Shown piece after piece: positions 12,645 to 33,785 of a DNA stretch of 64,000 bases (its first letter is position 1; every line of letters begins with the position of its first letter). Origin of the DNA: Rhizomys pruinosus (lineage: Eukaryota > Chordata > Mammalia > Rodentia > Spalacidae); NCBI GenBank assembly GCA_009823505.1, contig VZQC01006319.1, positions 1,373,510-1,437,509 of the forward strand. The letters are read 5' to 3'. Made by a program: the position numbers and the translations under genes. The notes beneath the pieces were generated by a model, which searched no databases, was not told the DNA's origin, and saw only the letters and a list, made by a program, of their open reading frames with translations.

Positions 12645-12800
12645 TCAATTTTTTTTGTATCTTTTTGAGACAGGGTCTCCCTGTAGCCCCAGCTGGCCTG
12701 GAACTCACTCTGTAGACCAAGCTGGCCTTGAACTACAGAGATCTACCTACCTCTGCCTCCCAAGTGCTGGATTAAAGGGGTGAGCCACCACACCTGGCTT
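12645..12800 (-). mobile_element. B1 SINE, reversed (block copy)
   Basis: Counterpart of the B1 at 8752-8905 with small deletions. Confidence 0.88.
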
Positions 12801-12896
12801 TGCATGCAAATTTAAAAATTAATTTTTTTATTAATGTTTAAAAAAATGAGATATAAAATTACAGTAATATATTTATTTTTTGCAGTAGTATATTTC

Positions 12897-13129
12897 TTTT
12901 TTTTTTCTTTTTTTTAATGTGTATGAATGTACTGTCTGCATGCAGGTCTGTGCACCCGTGTCGTGCAAGCCGCGGAGGTCAGAAGACGGTGTCGGATTCC
13001 CTGGAACTGGAGTTCTCTGGAACTGGAGTTTCGATGGTTCTCAGCCGCCATGGTGGTTGCTGGGGATTGAACCCGGGTCCTCTGCAGAGCAGTCAGTGCC
13101 TTAAGCGCTAGGCCATCTCTCCAGCCCCT
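12897..13129 (-). mobile_element. B2 SINE, reversed (block copy)
   Basis: Counterpart of the B2 at 9003-9253 with about a dozen single-base losses. Confidence 0.88.
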
Positions 13130-13769
13130 GCCTAGTATATTTTATCTACACACATATACATTGTATAAATGTACAATAGACATGTGAGCTGGAGGTATAT
13201 ACACACAACTTAAAATTGTGACTCCATGTAAATGCTTATTACATAGATGAATCAAGTACTCATTTGCTATGATTCCCTCTCATGAAACTGGAAAATTACA
13301 CTTTCATACAATTGGATTTCACAGCCCAGTCACAGTCATGAGCACCCTTGCAGAAATGTCCAAGGAATTGGTTCACTTCCCTGTAAAATCTCTCCCCAGG
13401 CCATTATTCAAAGCACGGCTTACTGGCTCGCTTGTCCCTTGGAGGTTATCCCTTGCCAGTCTTCCACCTTGGTATTAACTGCCAACTTGGTATAGGACAA
13501 GGGAGTTCTTGGATATTCCTACCATCCTCTCGGTGAAGTTCTGCATCTTTTCCAATGCTTGGTTCCACTATTTATACATACTAAGCCAAGGTTTAGCCTT
13601 GGACCAGCACTGCAAGTCACAACTAACAAATGCATGGCTCAGCAGGTGTGACATCAATCTCAGCTTGAGGAGAGATCTAGAGCCACCTGGGAGACTAGCC
13701 TCTTGGCATGCCTATGAGAGATTATCTTTTTTTTGGGGGGAGGGGTATCTTTTTTTTTTTTTTTTGTGT

Positions 13770-13982
13770 GGGGATGGCTAGTGGTCTGCAGTTAAGGCTG
13801 CTCTGCAGAAGACCCAGGTTCTATTCCTAGCACCCACATGGCAGCTAACACATCTATAATTCCATTTCCCAGGGATCGATCCCACACCTTCCTCTGACCT
13901 CCTCAGGCATTATATGATACAGGTGCACTTCCACAGATGCAGGGCAATACACTCATACACATAAAATAAAAATAATAAGTAA
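13770..13982 (+). mobile_element. B2 SINE (block copy)
   Basis: Counterpart of 9899-10112. Its head is corrupted (GGGGATGGCTAGTGGTCTGC). Confidence 0.82.
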
Positions 13983-14213
13983 AAAATTATAAAATGTTTT
14001 GTCAATTCTTAGACTTTCGTTATGTATCTGGATCTTCTTCATCCCCATCAACTCCTAGATCCACTCTATTCCATACCCACCATTCTGTCTGCTTTTTTTT
14101 TTCTTTAATTTAATAACCCATCGACTGACTCCATTTTGCATTGTCCACACACTTGTGGCTATGGGGTCATTTCCACAGCTCCAGGCCAGCTGGGGCCACA
14201 GGGGGACTTGTCT

Positions 14214-14296
14214 CAAAAAAAAAAAGAAAGAAAGAAAGAAAGGAAGGAAGGGAGGGAGGGAGGGAGGAGGGAGGGAGGGAGGGAGGGAGGGAGGGG
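14214..14296 (+). repeat. Purine microsatellite
   Basis: (GAAA)n then (GGGA)n. Counterpart of 10347-10439, but continuing into unique sequence. Confidence 0.93.
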
Positions 14297-14299
14297 AAA

Positions 14300-15310
14300 A
14301 CTGACCCTCCCTTACTCAGAGGCCACCAAATGTGCACAGCTCCTCTGTTGGGCATTGTGGGGACTGATCAGTCCCTTCCTACTCTGTACTAGAATGTGGA
14401 CTGTTTTGGTCTTGTGCAGGTCTTGTACAGCCAGCCACAGTTGTTGAGCATTCACAAGGACAGTGGTCTTGTCATGTCTAGAAGAGGCTACTTTGCACAA
14501 CCTTGGTTCTTACATTCTTTCTCCCCCTCTTCCACTATGGCCCCTGGCCCCTGGGACAGGTATGACACAAATGTCCCATTTGCAGCTGAGCCTTCCATAG
14601 TCACTTATTCTCTGCACTTAAACCAGTTGTGTGTTTCTGCTTTAACTACCACACACCACTGCACAGAGACGTCAAGGAGAGGTCTGAGAGCTGTACTAAT
14701 CTATGGGTAGAGAGATGCAAATTTGAAGGGAAGTTTGATATTATGTGCATTTAACAAAGTAATAGTAGTAGGTTTACCCCTGGGGCCTGTGAGTTCCCCA
14801 GTCAGTGGTGTGTGGCCAGATGTGCAGTACCAGGCATGTTTTTCCTTCCGTAGACTGGACCTTAAAGCCAATCAGAAAGCAGTTAGTTACCTCCATAACA
14901 TATGAGCCTGCCATACCCTGGGCAAATCTTGCCCTGTCACTCATTGTTACACCTCACAATGTTCACAGATGGGCAAGGCTGATGGTGTCCTTTCCCTAAG
15001 CAGCCTACGCAGCACCTTCTACCATTATAAGAGTTGGCCGACAGGGAGGAAGCTTTCTGGCCAGTACCAACGTGATTTCACCATGTCCTGTGAGCAATAT
15101 ATGTGATATCTTTGGCAACAGGGACTTACCATCAAGTTTTGGTGAGCAACCAAGAGCAATGCCAACAGCCTGCATTGCTTTGGGGGTCTCCAGGACCCTT
15201 ATAACCAACAACACAAGGGACGTTACCTCACACCCAGCACTGGGCTTTTTATTTGGCAACCTATGGGTTCTGAGTTGAGCATAATCCCCTGTGTAGAATA
15301 ACTCCAATTA
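14300..15310 (+). mobile_element. Old interspersed repeat, probably L1-derived
   Basis: Shares diverged motifs in the same order with 30430-31400: a GTGTTTCTG/GGGTTTCTGTG block, TAATCTATGGG/TTATCTATAAA, and a GGACCTTAAAGCC/GGGCCTTAATTCC block. Matches a repeat I remember from mouse BLAST hits; class uncertain. Confidence 0.45.
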
Positions 15311-15436
15311 AACTGCTTTATATGAATGTATATAAAGTGTATAAAAAACAGCAGATTTTCATGTTACTTTCAAATACCTTGGAGATCGTTAGCCCTCTCC
15401 AGACCTCCTCCTCTCCTTACTTAACCTTCCATCCCA

Positions 15437-15581
15437 GGGCTGGAGAGATGGCTCGGCAGTTAAGAACACTGCCTTCTCTTGCAGAGGACCTGGGTTAAAT
15501 TCCCAGCACCCATATGGCAACTAACAACCATCTGTAACTCCAGTTCAAGGGATTTCTTCCGACTTTGGGCATTGCATGACT
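15437..15581 (+). mobile_element. B2 SINE, 3'-truncated
   Basis: GGCTGGAGAGATGGCTCGGC head and GCACCCATATGGCAAC middle; the tail is missing. Confidence 0.82.
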
Positions 15582-15589
15582 TCCCACCA

Positions 15590-16832
15590 CCACGGAGGGA
15601 AGTCTACAGAGCTGCCAGCTACAACAGAACCTTCCTCCCTTTACTTTGCCTCTTGTCAGGTATTTTATCACAGCAATGGGACAAGTAACTAAGCCAGCAG
15701 TGGAGTCAGGCTGCAGTTTTCAGCAGGCACCAAGCTGGCAAATGCTAGGTTCTGGAGCAAATATGTCCATGCTATCTATGATGGTTCTCACTTCTCTGTG
15801 GGGCCATGTGACAACAGGACTCAAAAATGAAGAGTGGATAAGAAACACTTCCATCTCCTGGACACAGAAGCCTTCATTTTGTCCTTTAAACTGTAGCAGT
15901 GGACAGTGTGGTCCTTGTATGGTGATCTGTAAGGTGCCAACACCAGCAGACTGGGCTTCACCCACCCTGAGCTCTGGGAAAGGCACCTGGGAGGGGCCCT
16001 TAGGGAGTGGAGTATTTGCACAGAACCTCAAAAGGTAAGACTGCTCAGGACAAACAAGGAGAAAGTGCATTCAGGGAGCAGAGAACGCCAGGTTCGAAGT
16101 TCGAGGGTGTGGAAGTGTGTAGCATAGACATAGAAATAGAGCACAGTGGAGCTGGAGGTGAAAGACAAAACAGTGAAGCCAGCCAGGCAACCCAGACCAG
16201 ATTACCAGGGCTGTCAGCCGCACACAGGGGATTCGACCCTGTGATATCACTGACATTTGGAGCCATCTTCTTTGTTATGTGGTGACTGTCACTGTCCTGT
16301 GCTTGTAGGATGCAGAGCAGCTATCCTGGCCTCTAGCCACCAGATGCCAAGAACACCCATATCACCAGTGGCGGCAGCCAACCATGTCCCAGTCAGTGCC
16401 CAATGCCTTGTGGGGAAGCTGCTCCATGTAAGCATGGACAGGGTAGAGTGTGAAGGCCCTGGTGGCTAGAGAAGACCAGCAGCCCTTCCTGTAATGGATT
16501 AATGAAGGGGGCAAAGGCAGAAGGCTGGAAGGAGAGAGGGCAGGTTTGTGAGTCAAGAAGAAATACTAGGGCTGGGGGTGGTTAGTTAGTAAGGTTATCA
16601 GCATCGAAGATCTGAGTTCAAACCTCAGTCTCCACATAAAAATGTCAGACATCCAGGAGGCTCCCTAAAGCTGATAGCCAGGCAGAATAACCAAGTCTAT
16701 GCCAGGATCACTGAGAGACTCTAACTCATATAATAATGATATTAATGTAGAGAGTGACAGAGGAAGACATCCTACACTGACCTCTAGCCTCTGCCTCTGA
16801 GTGCGCATGCATACACATACACATACACACAT

Positions 16833-16869
<37 letters not shown>

Positions 16870-18130
16870 AAGTTTGTGTACTTTTAATCCCAGAGTTCCC
16901 CCAAACAACACCTGAAGCTGTTTTGTGCACACATACATGAACATGGGCGTTTTTTTATACATGTATAAAAAGCAGTATGAAGGCTTAAGGAGAACAGGTG
17001 CATTTTAATGTGGGAAGGAAACCCAACCTTCACAGAAAATCAGAAGAAATGGTGGTTTGGTTTGTGAGGAAAATGGGTGACAGTGTAAAGAGCAGCTGAG
17101 ACAGGGACCCCAGAGGAAACACCCTCACTTGGGGAGCCCAGAGGCTTGACTGCCCGGTGTCAAGAGTTACGCATTCGGCATGGACGGCAGGGTTTCCTAA
17201 AGACAGCACACAGTTATGAAAACTTACATTCTCAGTTGATTCTGACAAAAACCCAGTGCCTCCCCTGGATTCTCTCAACACAAACACATTTCTGACTCCA
17301 GATTGGAGGGGGTGGGGTGGAATCTCTATATACCTAGCCATTCTCCAGGGCCGGTTCTCCGTGACACAGTCAGACCCTTCGGGCTAAAGCTTACTCCCTG
17401 GAGACTGGCTCCCACCCTCAGTCCTGTGACCTTCATGCCCAGGTGGTCACCTGCACTCCTGACTGACCAGCTGTGCGCCGCTTCCCCGCCATGCACTCCT
17501 TGTGGTAGTGACTTGCCAAGGTGCCTCATGAGCCTTGGGAAAAGCCTTTCTCTTTATTATAAGACAACCATGAATAATCAGATGGAGTAGAGAGGCTCGC
17601 AGAGTTAGCTCCACTAGGGTCCACCACATATGTTGTCCTCATGGAGTTGGGGTATGGTGTCCTCCTGGCCTGTAACTATGCTCACCACCCCAAACCCATC
17701 AGATCTCTTTGTCCACAATGCTCTGTTCAGCTTAATCTATAGCTCACCTACCCTGGAGGTTTTAAGTGGGGACAATGGTTCACACTTTAATTGCCTGACT
17801 CCATCCTGAGGCTAGCATGGTCCCACTTACACTACCTCATCATCTAATTACCATCATTACCAGAAATTCAGGCATTATTTGAAGGAACTCATTGTGACAG
17901 AAGATACCCTATCTCTCAGGAAATTACAATGACAAGAAGTGGGGACAAGCAGCAAACACATGATTACAATGCCACCTGTATATCCTCTAGGGAGTGTGTG
18001 AAGACCACAGATGACACTGTAGCCTCCAGACAACATGGCAGTGCCTCAGCTACTGCCCTGATCTGATAATGCAGGAGGACACTGACTAACAGGGGAACAG
18101 TGTCCCAGCCTGGCCATGCTGGAGAGGGAC
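15590..18130. other. Intergenic; no gene seen
   Basis: A short MaLR-LTR-like scrap (TTTTATCACAGCAATGGGAC) lies near 15660, a diverged B2-like SINE at 16570-16800, and a (CA)n tract. Otherwise unique. Confidence 0.5.
16824..16868 (+). repeat. (CA)n microsatellite
   Basis: About 18 uninterrupted CA units preceded by ACACATAC variants. Confidence 0.95.
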
Positions 18131-18148
18131 GGTGTATTAGTCACTTTT

Positions 18149-18388
18149 TTTAAATTTTTATTTATTTTTGTATGAGTATGAATATACTGTCTGCATGTAG
18201 GTCTGTGCACCCATGTCGTGCAATGCCACGGAGGTCAGAAGAGGGTGTCGGATTCCCCTGGAACTGGAGTTCTCCTGGAATTGGAGTTACAGATGGTTCT
18301 TAGCCGCCATGTGGGTGCTGGAGATCAGACCTGGGTCCTCTGCAAGAGCAGTCAGTGCTCTTAACCACTAGGCTATCTCTCCAGCCCA
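18149..18388 (-). mobile_element. B2 SINE inserted at the LTR edge, 16-bp target duplication
   Basis: Reversed B2 ending CTATCTCTCCAGCCC. The LTR terminus TGTATTAGTCACTTTT is repeated on both sides (18133-18148 and 18389-18404), so the B2 landed in the last bases of the LTR. Confidence 0.92.
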
Positions 18389-18903
18389 TGTATTAGTCAC
18401 TTTTCTGTTGCTGTGATAAAACCACCATGACCAAGGGAACTTATGAAAGGAAGAGTTTATTTGAGCTTAAGCTTATTATTGATGGTTCCAGGGAATTAGT
18501 CCATTGTGGTGGGAGGCATGGTGGCCAGGGCTGGAGCAGAAAGCCGGGGTTCACATCTCACAATGAGTACAAGAAGTCAAGAGAAAGAGACTGGAGATTG
18601 CAAGGCTTGTTAAACTCACTAAGCCCGCCCCCAATGACATACTTCCTCCAGTATGGCCACACCTTTTAAGACCTCCAAAAACAGTGCCACCAGCTGGAGA
18701 CACTCTCATTCAAACCACCACATTCCACTCCCTGGCCCCCATAGGCTCATGACCATATAAAATGCAAAATGCATTTAGTCCAGCCTTAAAAGTCCCCATA
18801 GTCTTTACCAGTCTCAGTTCCATTCAAAAGTCTATAGTCCAAAGTCTCTTCTGAGACTCAGGTTAATCTCTTATCTGTAAGCTCCTGTAAAATCAAAGAC
18901 AAA

Positions 18904-19746
18904 TTACGTACTCCCAACATACAGTGGAACTGAATACACTTTCCCATTCCAAAAGAGAGGAATAGAGGCATAGTGAGGAAATAACCAAAAAAGACCAAAA
19001 ACCAGCAGGGCAAACACCGAGTCCAGTAGCTCCATGTGTGACTTCTGGGACTTTACTTCCAAAGGCCTTAGATGGCTCAGCTCTTCCAGCTTTGGGTACA
19101 ACATACATATCTCTTCCTTGGGCTGGTACCACTCCCTGTATGCAGCTTTCCTTGGCAAATATCTCACAGCTCTGGCACCTCGAATGTCTTCTTGGGGTCT
19201 CTGCTGCCAACCAGGCTTCACATTCACAGCTTCATGCAATGGCCTATCAGGGCCTTCTTTATTCAGGTACACCCCTGCTGCACTCTGCCTGGCCTTGGCA
19301 GCTCTCTGAAACCTCAGAGGAAGAACTGATGACCCCTTCACTCTTGCATCCTTCATGCCTCTAAAGCCAGCACCACGTGAATGAAACTGCCGAGTTTGGC
19401 TGCAAGTTTGGGATGGACTCTGTCCTACTTCAACCACATTTGCAACTTTTCTCTGCCCTGGACTTGTTGGAGCAGAAAACCCTTTCAGTATTTTCCTTTC
19501 AAAAATTGGAGGATTAGCTGGGTGTGGTCTTGCCCTGAAGGTACTGTTTCTGCTGTTTACTTGTAAATCTCGAGGCCTCTCCTTAATCACTTTAATCTCA
19601 CTTTTCCCATTGTTTACTTGTAAATAGCTAGGCCTCTCCTTAATCATTTTAATCTCCTTATCAAAGGGAGCCTCTCCTTCACATGCCTTGGCCCCACATT
19701 TAATCTCCCTAGAGCACTTTTCAGATCCAAACTGTACCTTCTGCAT
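18904..19746 (-). CDS. Open frame (280 codons) in MaLR internal region
   Basis: Lies wholly inside the element at 18133-20585, in its sense direction. The conceptual product is basic and rich in K/R/P/S. It contains two adjacent copies of a motif with KVIKERPRDLQVN / KMIKERPSYLQVN, and a hydrophobic stretch with LLDSVFALLVFGLFWLF near the end. I see no zinc knuckle, protease or polymerase motif. The matching frame in the copy at 6186-8147 is split by a B1 tail and small changes. Whether it was ever translated is unknown; it could be a gag-like remnant or chance. Confidence 0.3.
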   Translation of the reverse strand: MQKVQFGSEKCSREIKCGAKACEGEAPFDKEIKMIKERPSYLQVNNGKSEIKVIKERPRDLQVNSRNSTFRARPHPANPPIFERKILKGFSAPTSPGQRKVANVVEVGQSPSQTCSQTRQFHSRGAGFRGMKDARVKGSSVLPLRFQRAAKARQSAAGVYLNKEGPDRPLHEAVNVKPGWQQRPQEDIRGARAVRYLPRKAAYREWYQPKEEICMLYPKLEELSHLRPLEVKSQKSHMELLDSVFALLVFGLFWLFPHYASIPLFWNGKVYSVPLYVGST

Positions 19747-20367
19747 TTCTTTTTTTTTTTTTTATTTTTTTTCCTTCTGCATTTCTTTCTGCCCCATCTG
19801 CTCTTTTTCACTGTAGATCTTCACAATATTCACCATTAATAGCCACACCACCATTTCTACATTAGGCTGTCTTGAAATATCTGCTGCCAAAGACATTAGT
19901 CCATTGCTTTTCAACTTAACATAAGGCAAGCAGTTGGGCTGTGGGTAAACTGTGGCCAGACTCTTTGCCAAAATATTTCAGTTGCTGCCTAAGTCTTTAT
20001 TTTCCTCTGGAACTACATTTTTTGCAGCAATGCTTTCTTCCAGGCTTCTACTAGAATGGCCCCTAAGCTCTGCTTACAGTAGTCAACAGCTTTTCTAGCC
20101 CAAAGTTCCATAGTCTTCCACATTTCTCCAAATACCCACATGGTCAGGTTCTTCACAACCAACGGCCCACTCTCTGGTACCAAATACTGTATTAGTCACT
20201 TTTCTGTTGCTGTGATAAAACCACCATGACCAAGGGAACTTATGAAAGGAAGAGTTTATTTGAGCTTATGATTGATGGTTCTAGGGAATTAAGAGTCCAT
20301 TGTGAGGGGATGCATGGTGGCTGGAGCAGAAAGCCGAGTTTCACATCTTGCAATGAGTACAGAAAGT

Positions 20368-20368
20368 T

Positions 20369-20424
<56 letters not shown>
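20368..20424 (+). repeat. (GA)n microsatellite inside the 5' LTR
   Basis: About 26 GA units expanded from a GAGAGAGAC stretch that is short in the other LTR copies. Confidence 0.95.
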
Positions 20425-20427
<3 letters not shown>

Positions 20428-20593
20428 CTGCAAGGCTTGTTAAACTCACTAAGCCCACCCCCAATGACATACTTCCTCCAGCATGGCCACACCTTTTAAG
20501 ACTTCCCAGAACAGTGCCACCAGCTGGGGACAAAATGTCTGAATACTTAAAGCCTATGGGGGACACTCTCATTCAAACCAACACAGATAGTGT

Positions 20594-20840
20594 ACACCAG
20601 TGGGCAGTGTACACAATGTAGACACACTGAAAAGGAACAGCCTACACCAGTGGGCAGTGTACACAATGTAGACACACTGGAGACAGACAGCCTACACCAG
20701 AGGGCAGTGCACACAGTGTGCACATGCTGGAGAAGGACGCCCTACACCAGTGGGCAGTGTACACAGTATGGACATGCTGGATAGTGACAGCCTACACCCT
20801 GGATAGTGGACACAGACTGGACACTCTGCACAAAGAGTTG
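20594..20840 (+). repeat. 50-bp tandem repeat abutting the LTR
   Basis: ACACCAG..GGGCAGTG starts recur at 20594, 20644, 20694 and 20744 with exact 50-bp spacing. A decayed fifth unit starts at 20794. It begins nine bases after the LTR end. Confidence 0.92.
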
Positions 20841-20859
20841 GGTATTTCCAGGAGGGCAC

Positions 20860-22955
20860 AGTGAGCTGGTATGACATTCATCACTGCTCAAAATGGTACA
20901 CAATTTTAAACTGATGAATTATTTACACCTGGAACTTTCTGTTTAACATCTATAGCCTATAGTAGACCACAGGTAATAGGAAACAAAACTGTCCCTAAAC
21001 ATGTATTATCGGATACCACACTGATACCTCAGTAACAATGGATCAGGTGAGAGACCAACAGTACAAAGATGTGGAAAAGAGAAGGAACAAACAGGTTTAG
21101 AAATCAAAGGAACTGAGGCCAGTTGGGGTCAGGTCCAGGATCTGCCCTTAGGCAACACTGGTTTCTCCATGTACTTTGTCACAGCCAACCCCTGCTGCCA
21201 GCCTCACAGCCACCCCCTCCTCTGTCGTCCAGGAAGCTGGCCCACCCACAATCTCAGTAAGGTTGAACCTCACAGGCCTGGGTCTCTGGTCTCTGAACTG
21301 AATGTGGCTTCTTCCCTTTAAACATCCTTTAAGTTTCTCTAGTGCCTGGGTTCCCCAGTAGTTGTGAAGTTCCTCACAGGTAGGCTTCACAGCTGCATTC
21401 TTCCTCCCAGGCAGAGGTGGGGCAGGATATGCCCTGAAATGGTATGGGGACAGGTGTCAACCCTGGGCAGCACAGGAAAGCCAGTGACCTCATTTCAAAT
21501 CAAGTTCATGATGTACTAATGACTTCTTTTCTGCAAGAAGCTCCATCCTTGGCCCCTTGGTGAACCTTTTAGGGGGTCTCCAACCGCTTATGCTCAGAAA
21601 GCTCTTGCTCTCCAAACCCAAAAAGGAGTTATCATTTTTTTACCACAGGAAGAAACAGAAAAGCCATTTGGATTCCAGACCTCCATCCAGTGGTGTCTCC
21701 AGTCCTTCACTGCAGAGATAGGAAGAAAAACACCCCAGTGATGTAGTGCTCGGCCCCAGAGCAGTGGAATAGACGTCATTTAGCTTTCATGAATTTGATA
21801 AACAAAAATCTTGAACAAGGGGCAAAGTAACAGCGTCTCAAATAAACAGGCCTGCTGGCTGGTAAACAGCCTCTCGGAGCTCGGGGCAGCAGGGACAGAG
21901 TGTTCCGTGCTGATGGTTCCTGAGCCAGGGTTTTTAACACCCTGCGACATTAAGTTCCCATCTTAATCAAGGCTGAGGCCCTCTCAGCAGTCCTTCAAGC
22001 ATTACCTCCCCAAGAAATCACTCTAAGTACTGAAGATTTAAAAAAAAAAAAAAATCCAGGTACCACATTGCACTTAGCAGCTCCCCAACCATTTTTCTTT
22101 TTCTTTTTTTTTTTTTTTAATACAAACGGCTTTGGCTATTTAAAAAAGAATTATCCACCCTCCTAAATTAACCTGGCTTTTATTTGTTTTTAACAATCAA
22201 TCAAACAAGCTAAGAACCAAAATGAAGCCGTTACTGTAAGGAGCTCCTAAGTAACCAGAGGTAAAGACTTTCCTCCAATCACCATTTCAAATGGCAAATT
22301 GTTCTGGGGGTGGAGTGTCACAAGGCTGTAGCAGAGGTGGGGAGCTGCGCCCTGAAAGCCTAGCGAGCAGCTCACCACCCAGTTGCTCATCTCTGAATAG
22401 AACCACAGGCTACTGGGCCCTGCCCCTTGCTTCTTATTCCTATTCACCCGGGTCACGCATAATTATCAGGCAGGTGCAGGGAGGATGCTATTAACTCGTC
22501 TGGCAGGAGCCACGCCCTCACAGGCCTAAGGCGGGCGGACCAGATGCTTCATCTTACAGGAACCATTGACCTGCTATGCGGAACGGCCTAGACTCTGCAT
22601 TTCCAGGCTGGAGTTTATAAACAAGATGACCTCAAGAGTGATAACTGCTGAGGAAAAAAATGCCACAGGATGTGGTGACGGAGGGTGTGAGGGGGCACAC
22701 CTAGAACCTCAGGCCCCATGCTCCCTGTGAGCCTGTCCCTTAAATAGTCATCATTGACTGACTGCTAGATCCCCTTCCCACCGAGAATCGAGGACACAGA
22801 GCTGGTTGGATAGGGACTGGTGGCTGATTGGCTTTTGCCCCACTGTTACTTAGACTGAGGCAAGAGGTGGGAGAAACTTTCTAAGAGAACCCCACCAGGC
22901 ACAGTCACACTAGCGGAAAGCGTACCAGAACCCAGGCAAACCCAAAAGCTCCCGC
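20860..22955. other. Unique, SINE-free flank upstream of PRELID3B
   Basis: About 2.1 kb without any recognised repeat except short A and T runs near 22040 and 22105. No splice-supported coding exon. Could contain regulatory sequence. Confidence 0.5.
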
Positions 22956-23176
22956 CGCCAGAGTCTGCGCCTGCGCAGTGCAGGGCTCGCCCGCGGGCCT
23001 CCGAACAACCCAGCTCTGCGCAGGCGCACTGAGCGGCGCAGGGGCGGGGCCCAGCGCCGGAGGCGGGGCCGGACTGCGCCAAGGAGCGGGGCCTAGACCC
23101 GCTGGGACGGACGTCGAGCCGCACTTCCGGAAGCCTCGCGCGGGGCCCGACGGCGCCTGCGCGCTCGAGGCCGGCC

Positions 23177-23216
23177 GGGACGGGACGGGACGGGACAGGA
23201 CGGGACGGGGCGGGGC
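23177..23216 (+). repeat. (GGGAC)n pentanucleotide run in PRELID3B promoter/5' UTR
   Basis: About seven GGGAC units with one GGACA interruption, grading into GGGGCGGGG. It lies 55-95 nt upstream of the ATG. The G-runs could form a quadruplex in DNA or, if transcribed, in the leader RNA (inference). Confidence 0.9.
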
Positions 23217-23269
23217 CGGTGAACTTGTGTGCCTCTTCGGCCCGGGACTCGCGGACGGCGGGCAGCACC

Positions 23270-33100
<9,831 letters not shown>

Positions 33101-33785
33101 CGGAAGCTGGTGTGCAGCAGCAGGTCCCCAGCTCCCCAAGCTGGAAGTGTATTTATTTGTTATTTAAAAATACAGCTATTTTAGGTAGACTTTTTTTTTT
33201 TCCATGACCTGGAGTAAGGCTATGTGACTGTTGATCAAAACAGAAAGATACAGGGCTTCTAAAATCAGAGGGATCACACCCAAGGGTACCACGGTTGACA
33301 TGACCCATTCTCTCTGTGTGAACGATTAACAGGTTTTTAAAAGTACTTGGAAGAAATTGATATCAATATTTCTTAAGGTAGACTCTTAAAGCTTTTCCAA
33401 CATTGGAACTCTACCGGCTGTGGACCAACCCCAGAACAAAGCAGAGCCCCAAAGTTGCCTTGCTGCTGTGAGCTAGACCAGCATTCATGAGGAAACTCAC
33501 TGTAAAGGAGAAGTTGTTTAATTTATATAACTTGCTCTGCTGGAAACCAGTATTTTGATTTGGTACTTAAATGATATTTTTGGAGTGAGAATGAGCACTA
33601 AGGTAATATATATCTCCAACAAAAATATTATTTTATTGTATTAAAGAGTACTGTATTGATTTGCCAAAGTTTTGTAACCTAGTAAAGGCATCACCTTCCT
33701 TGGATTTGTACTTTGTGATTTAGTATGCGTACCGTGGGCTGGTTCTGTTACTGAAAAAATAAAGTCATTACCTGAGTTTTGCAGC
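33101..33785 (+). other. PRELID3B: PRELID3B 3' UTR
   Basis: A 3' UTR of roughly 685 nt, AT-rich and free of SINEs, ending shortly after the AATAAA at 33758-33763. The exact cleavage site is inferred. Confidence 0.75.
33758..33763 (+). terminator. PRELID3B: PRELID3B poly(A) signal
   Basis: Canonical AATAAA on the sense strand about 660 nt after the stop codon, with GT-rich sequence upstream. It is the first canonical hexamer in the 3' UTR. Confidence 0.75.

Larger units (their letters stand above)
10441..14222 (+). repeat. Right copy of the 3.9-kb block, rich in single-base deletions
   Basis: Starts at the base corresponding to 6511. Many scattered 1-2-base losses (about 60 net) are concentrated in 10441-12050, 12600-13140 and 13740-13860. 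Other stretches, such as 13150-13730, are identical to the left copy. That patchiness resembles unpolished long-read sequence joined to polished contig rather than evolutionary divergence. It continues into unique DNA after 14296. Confidence 0.95.
18133..20585 (-). mobile_element. MaLR-type LTR retrotransposon with both LTRs
   Basis: Minus-strand element. The 5' LTR is at about 20191-20585 and the 3' LTR at about 18133-18720, the latter split by a B2. The LTR begins TGTGTTGGTTTGAATGAGAG and ends GTGACTAATACA (TG..CA), with AATAAA inside. About 1.47 kb of internal sequence has no reverse transcriptase or protease motif I can see, as expected for the non-autonomous MaLR group. The 5-base flanks do not match clearly. 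A Peromyscus mys-type element is an alternative family. Confidence 0.75.

Noticed and set aside
10441..14222. Recent biological segmental duplication
   Set aside because: The N at the junction and the deletion-dominated, patchy differences fit assembly error better; kept as a finding because reads are needed to decide.
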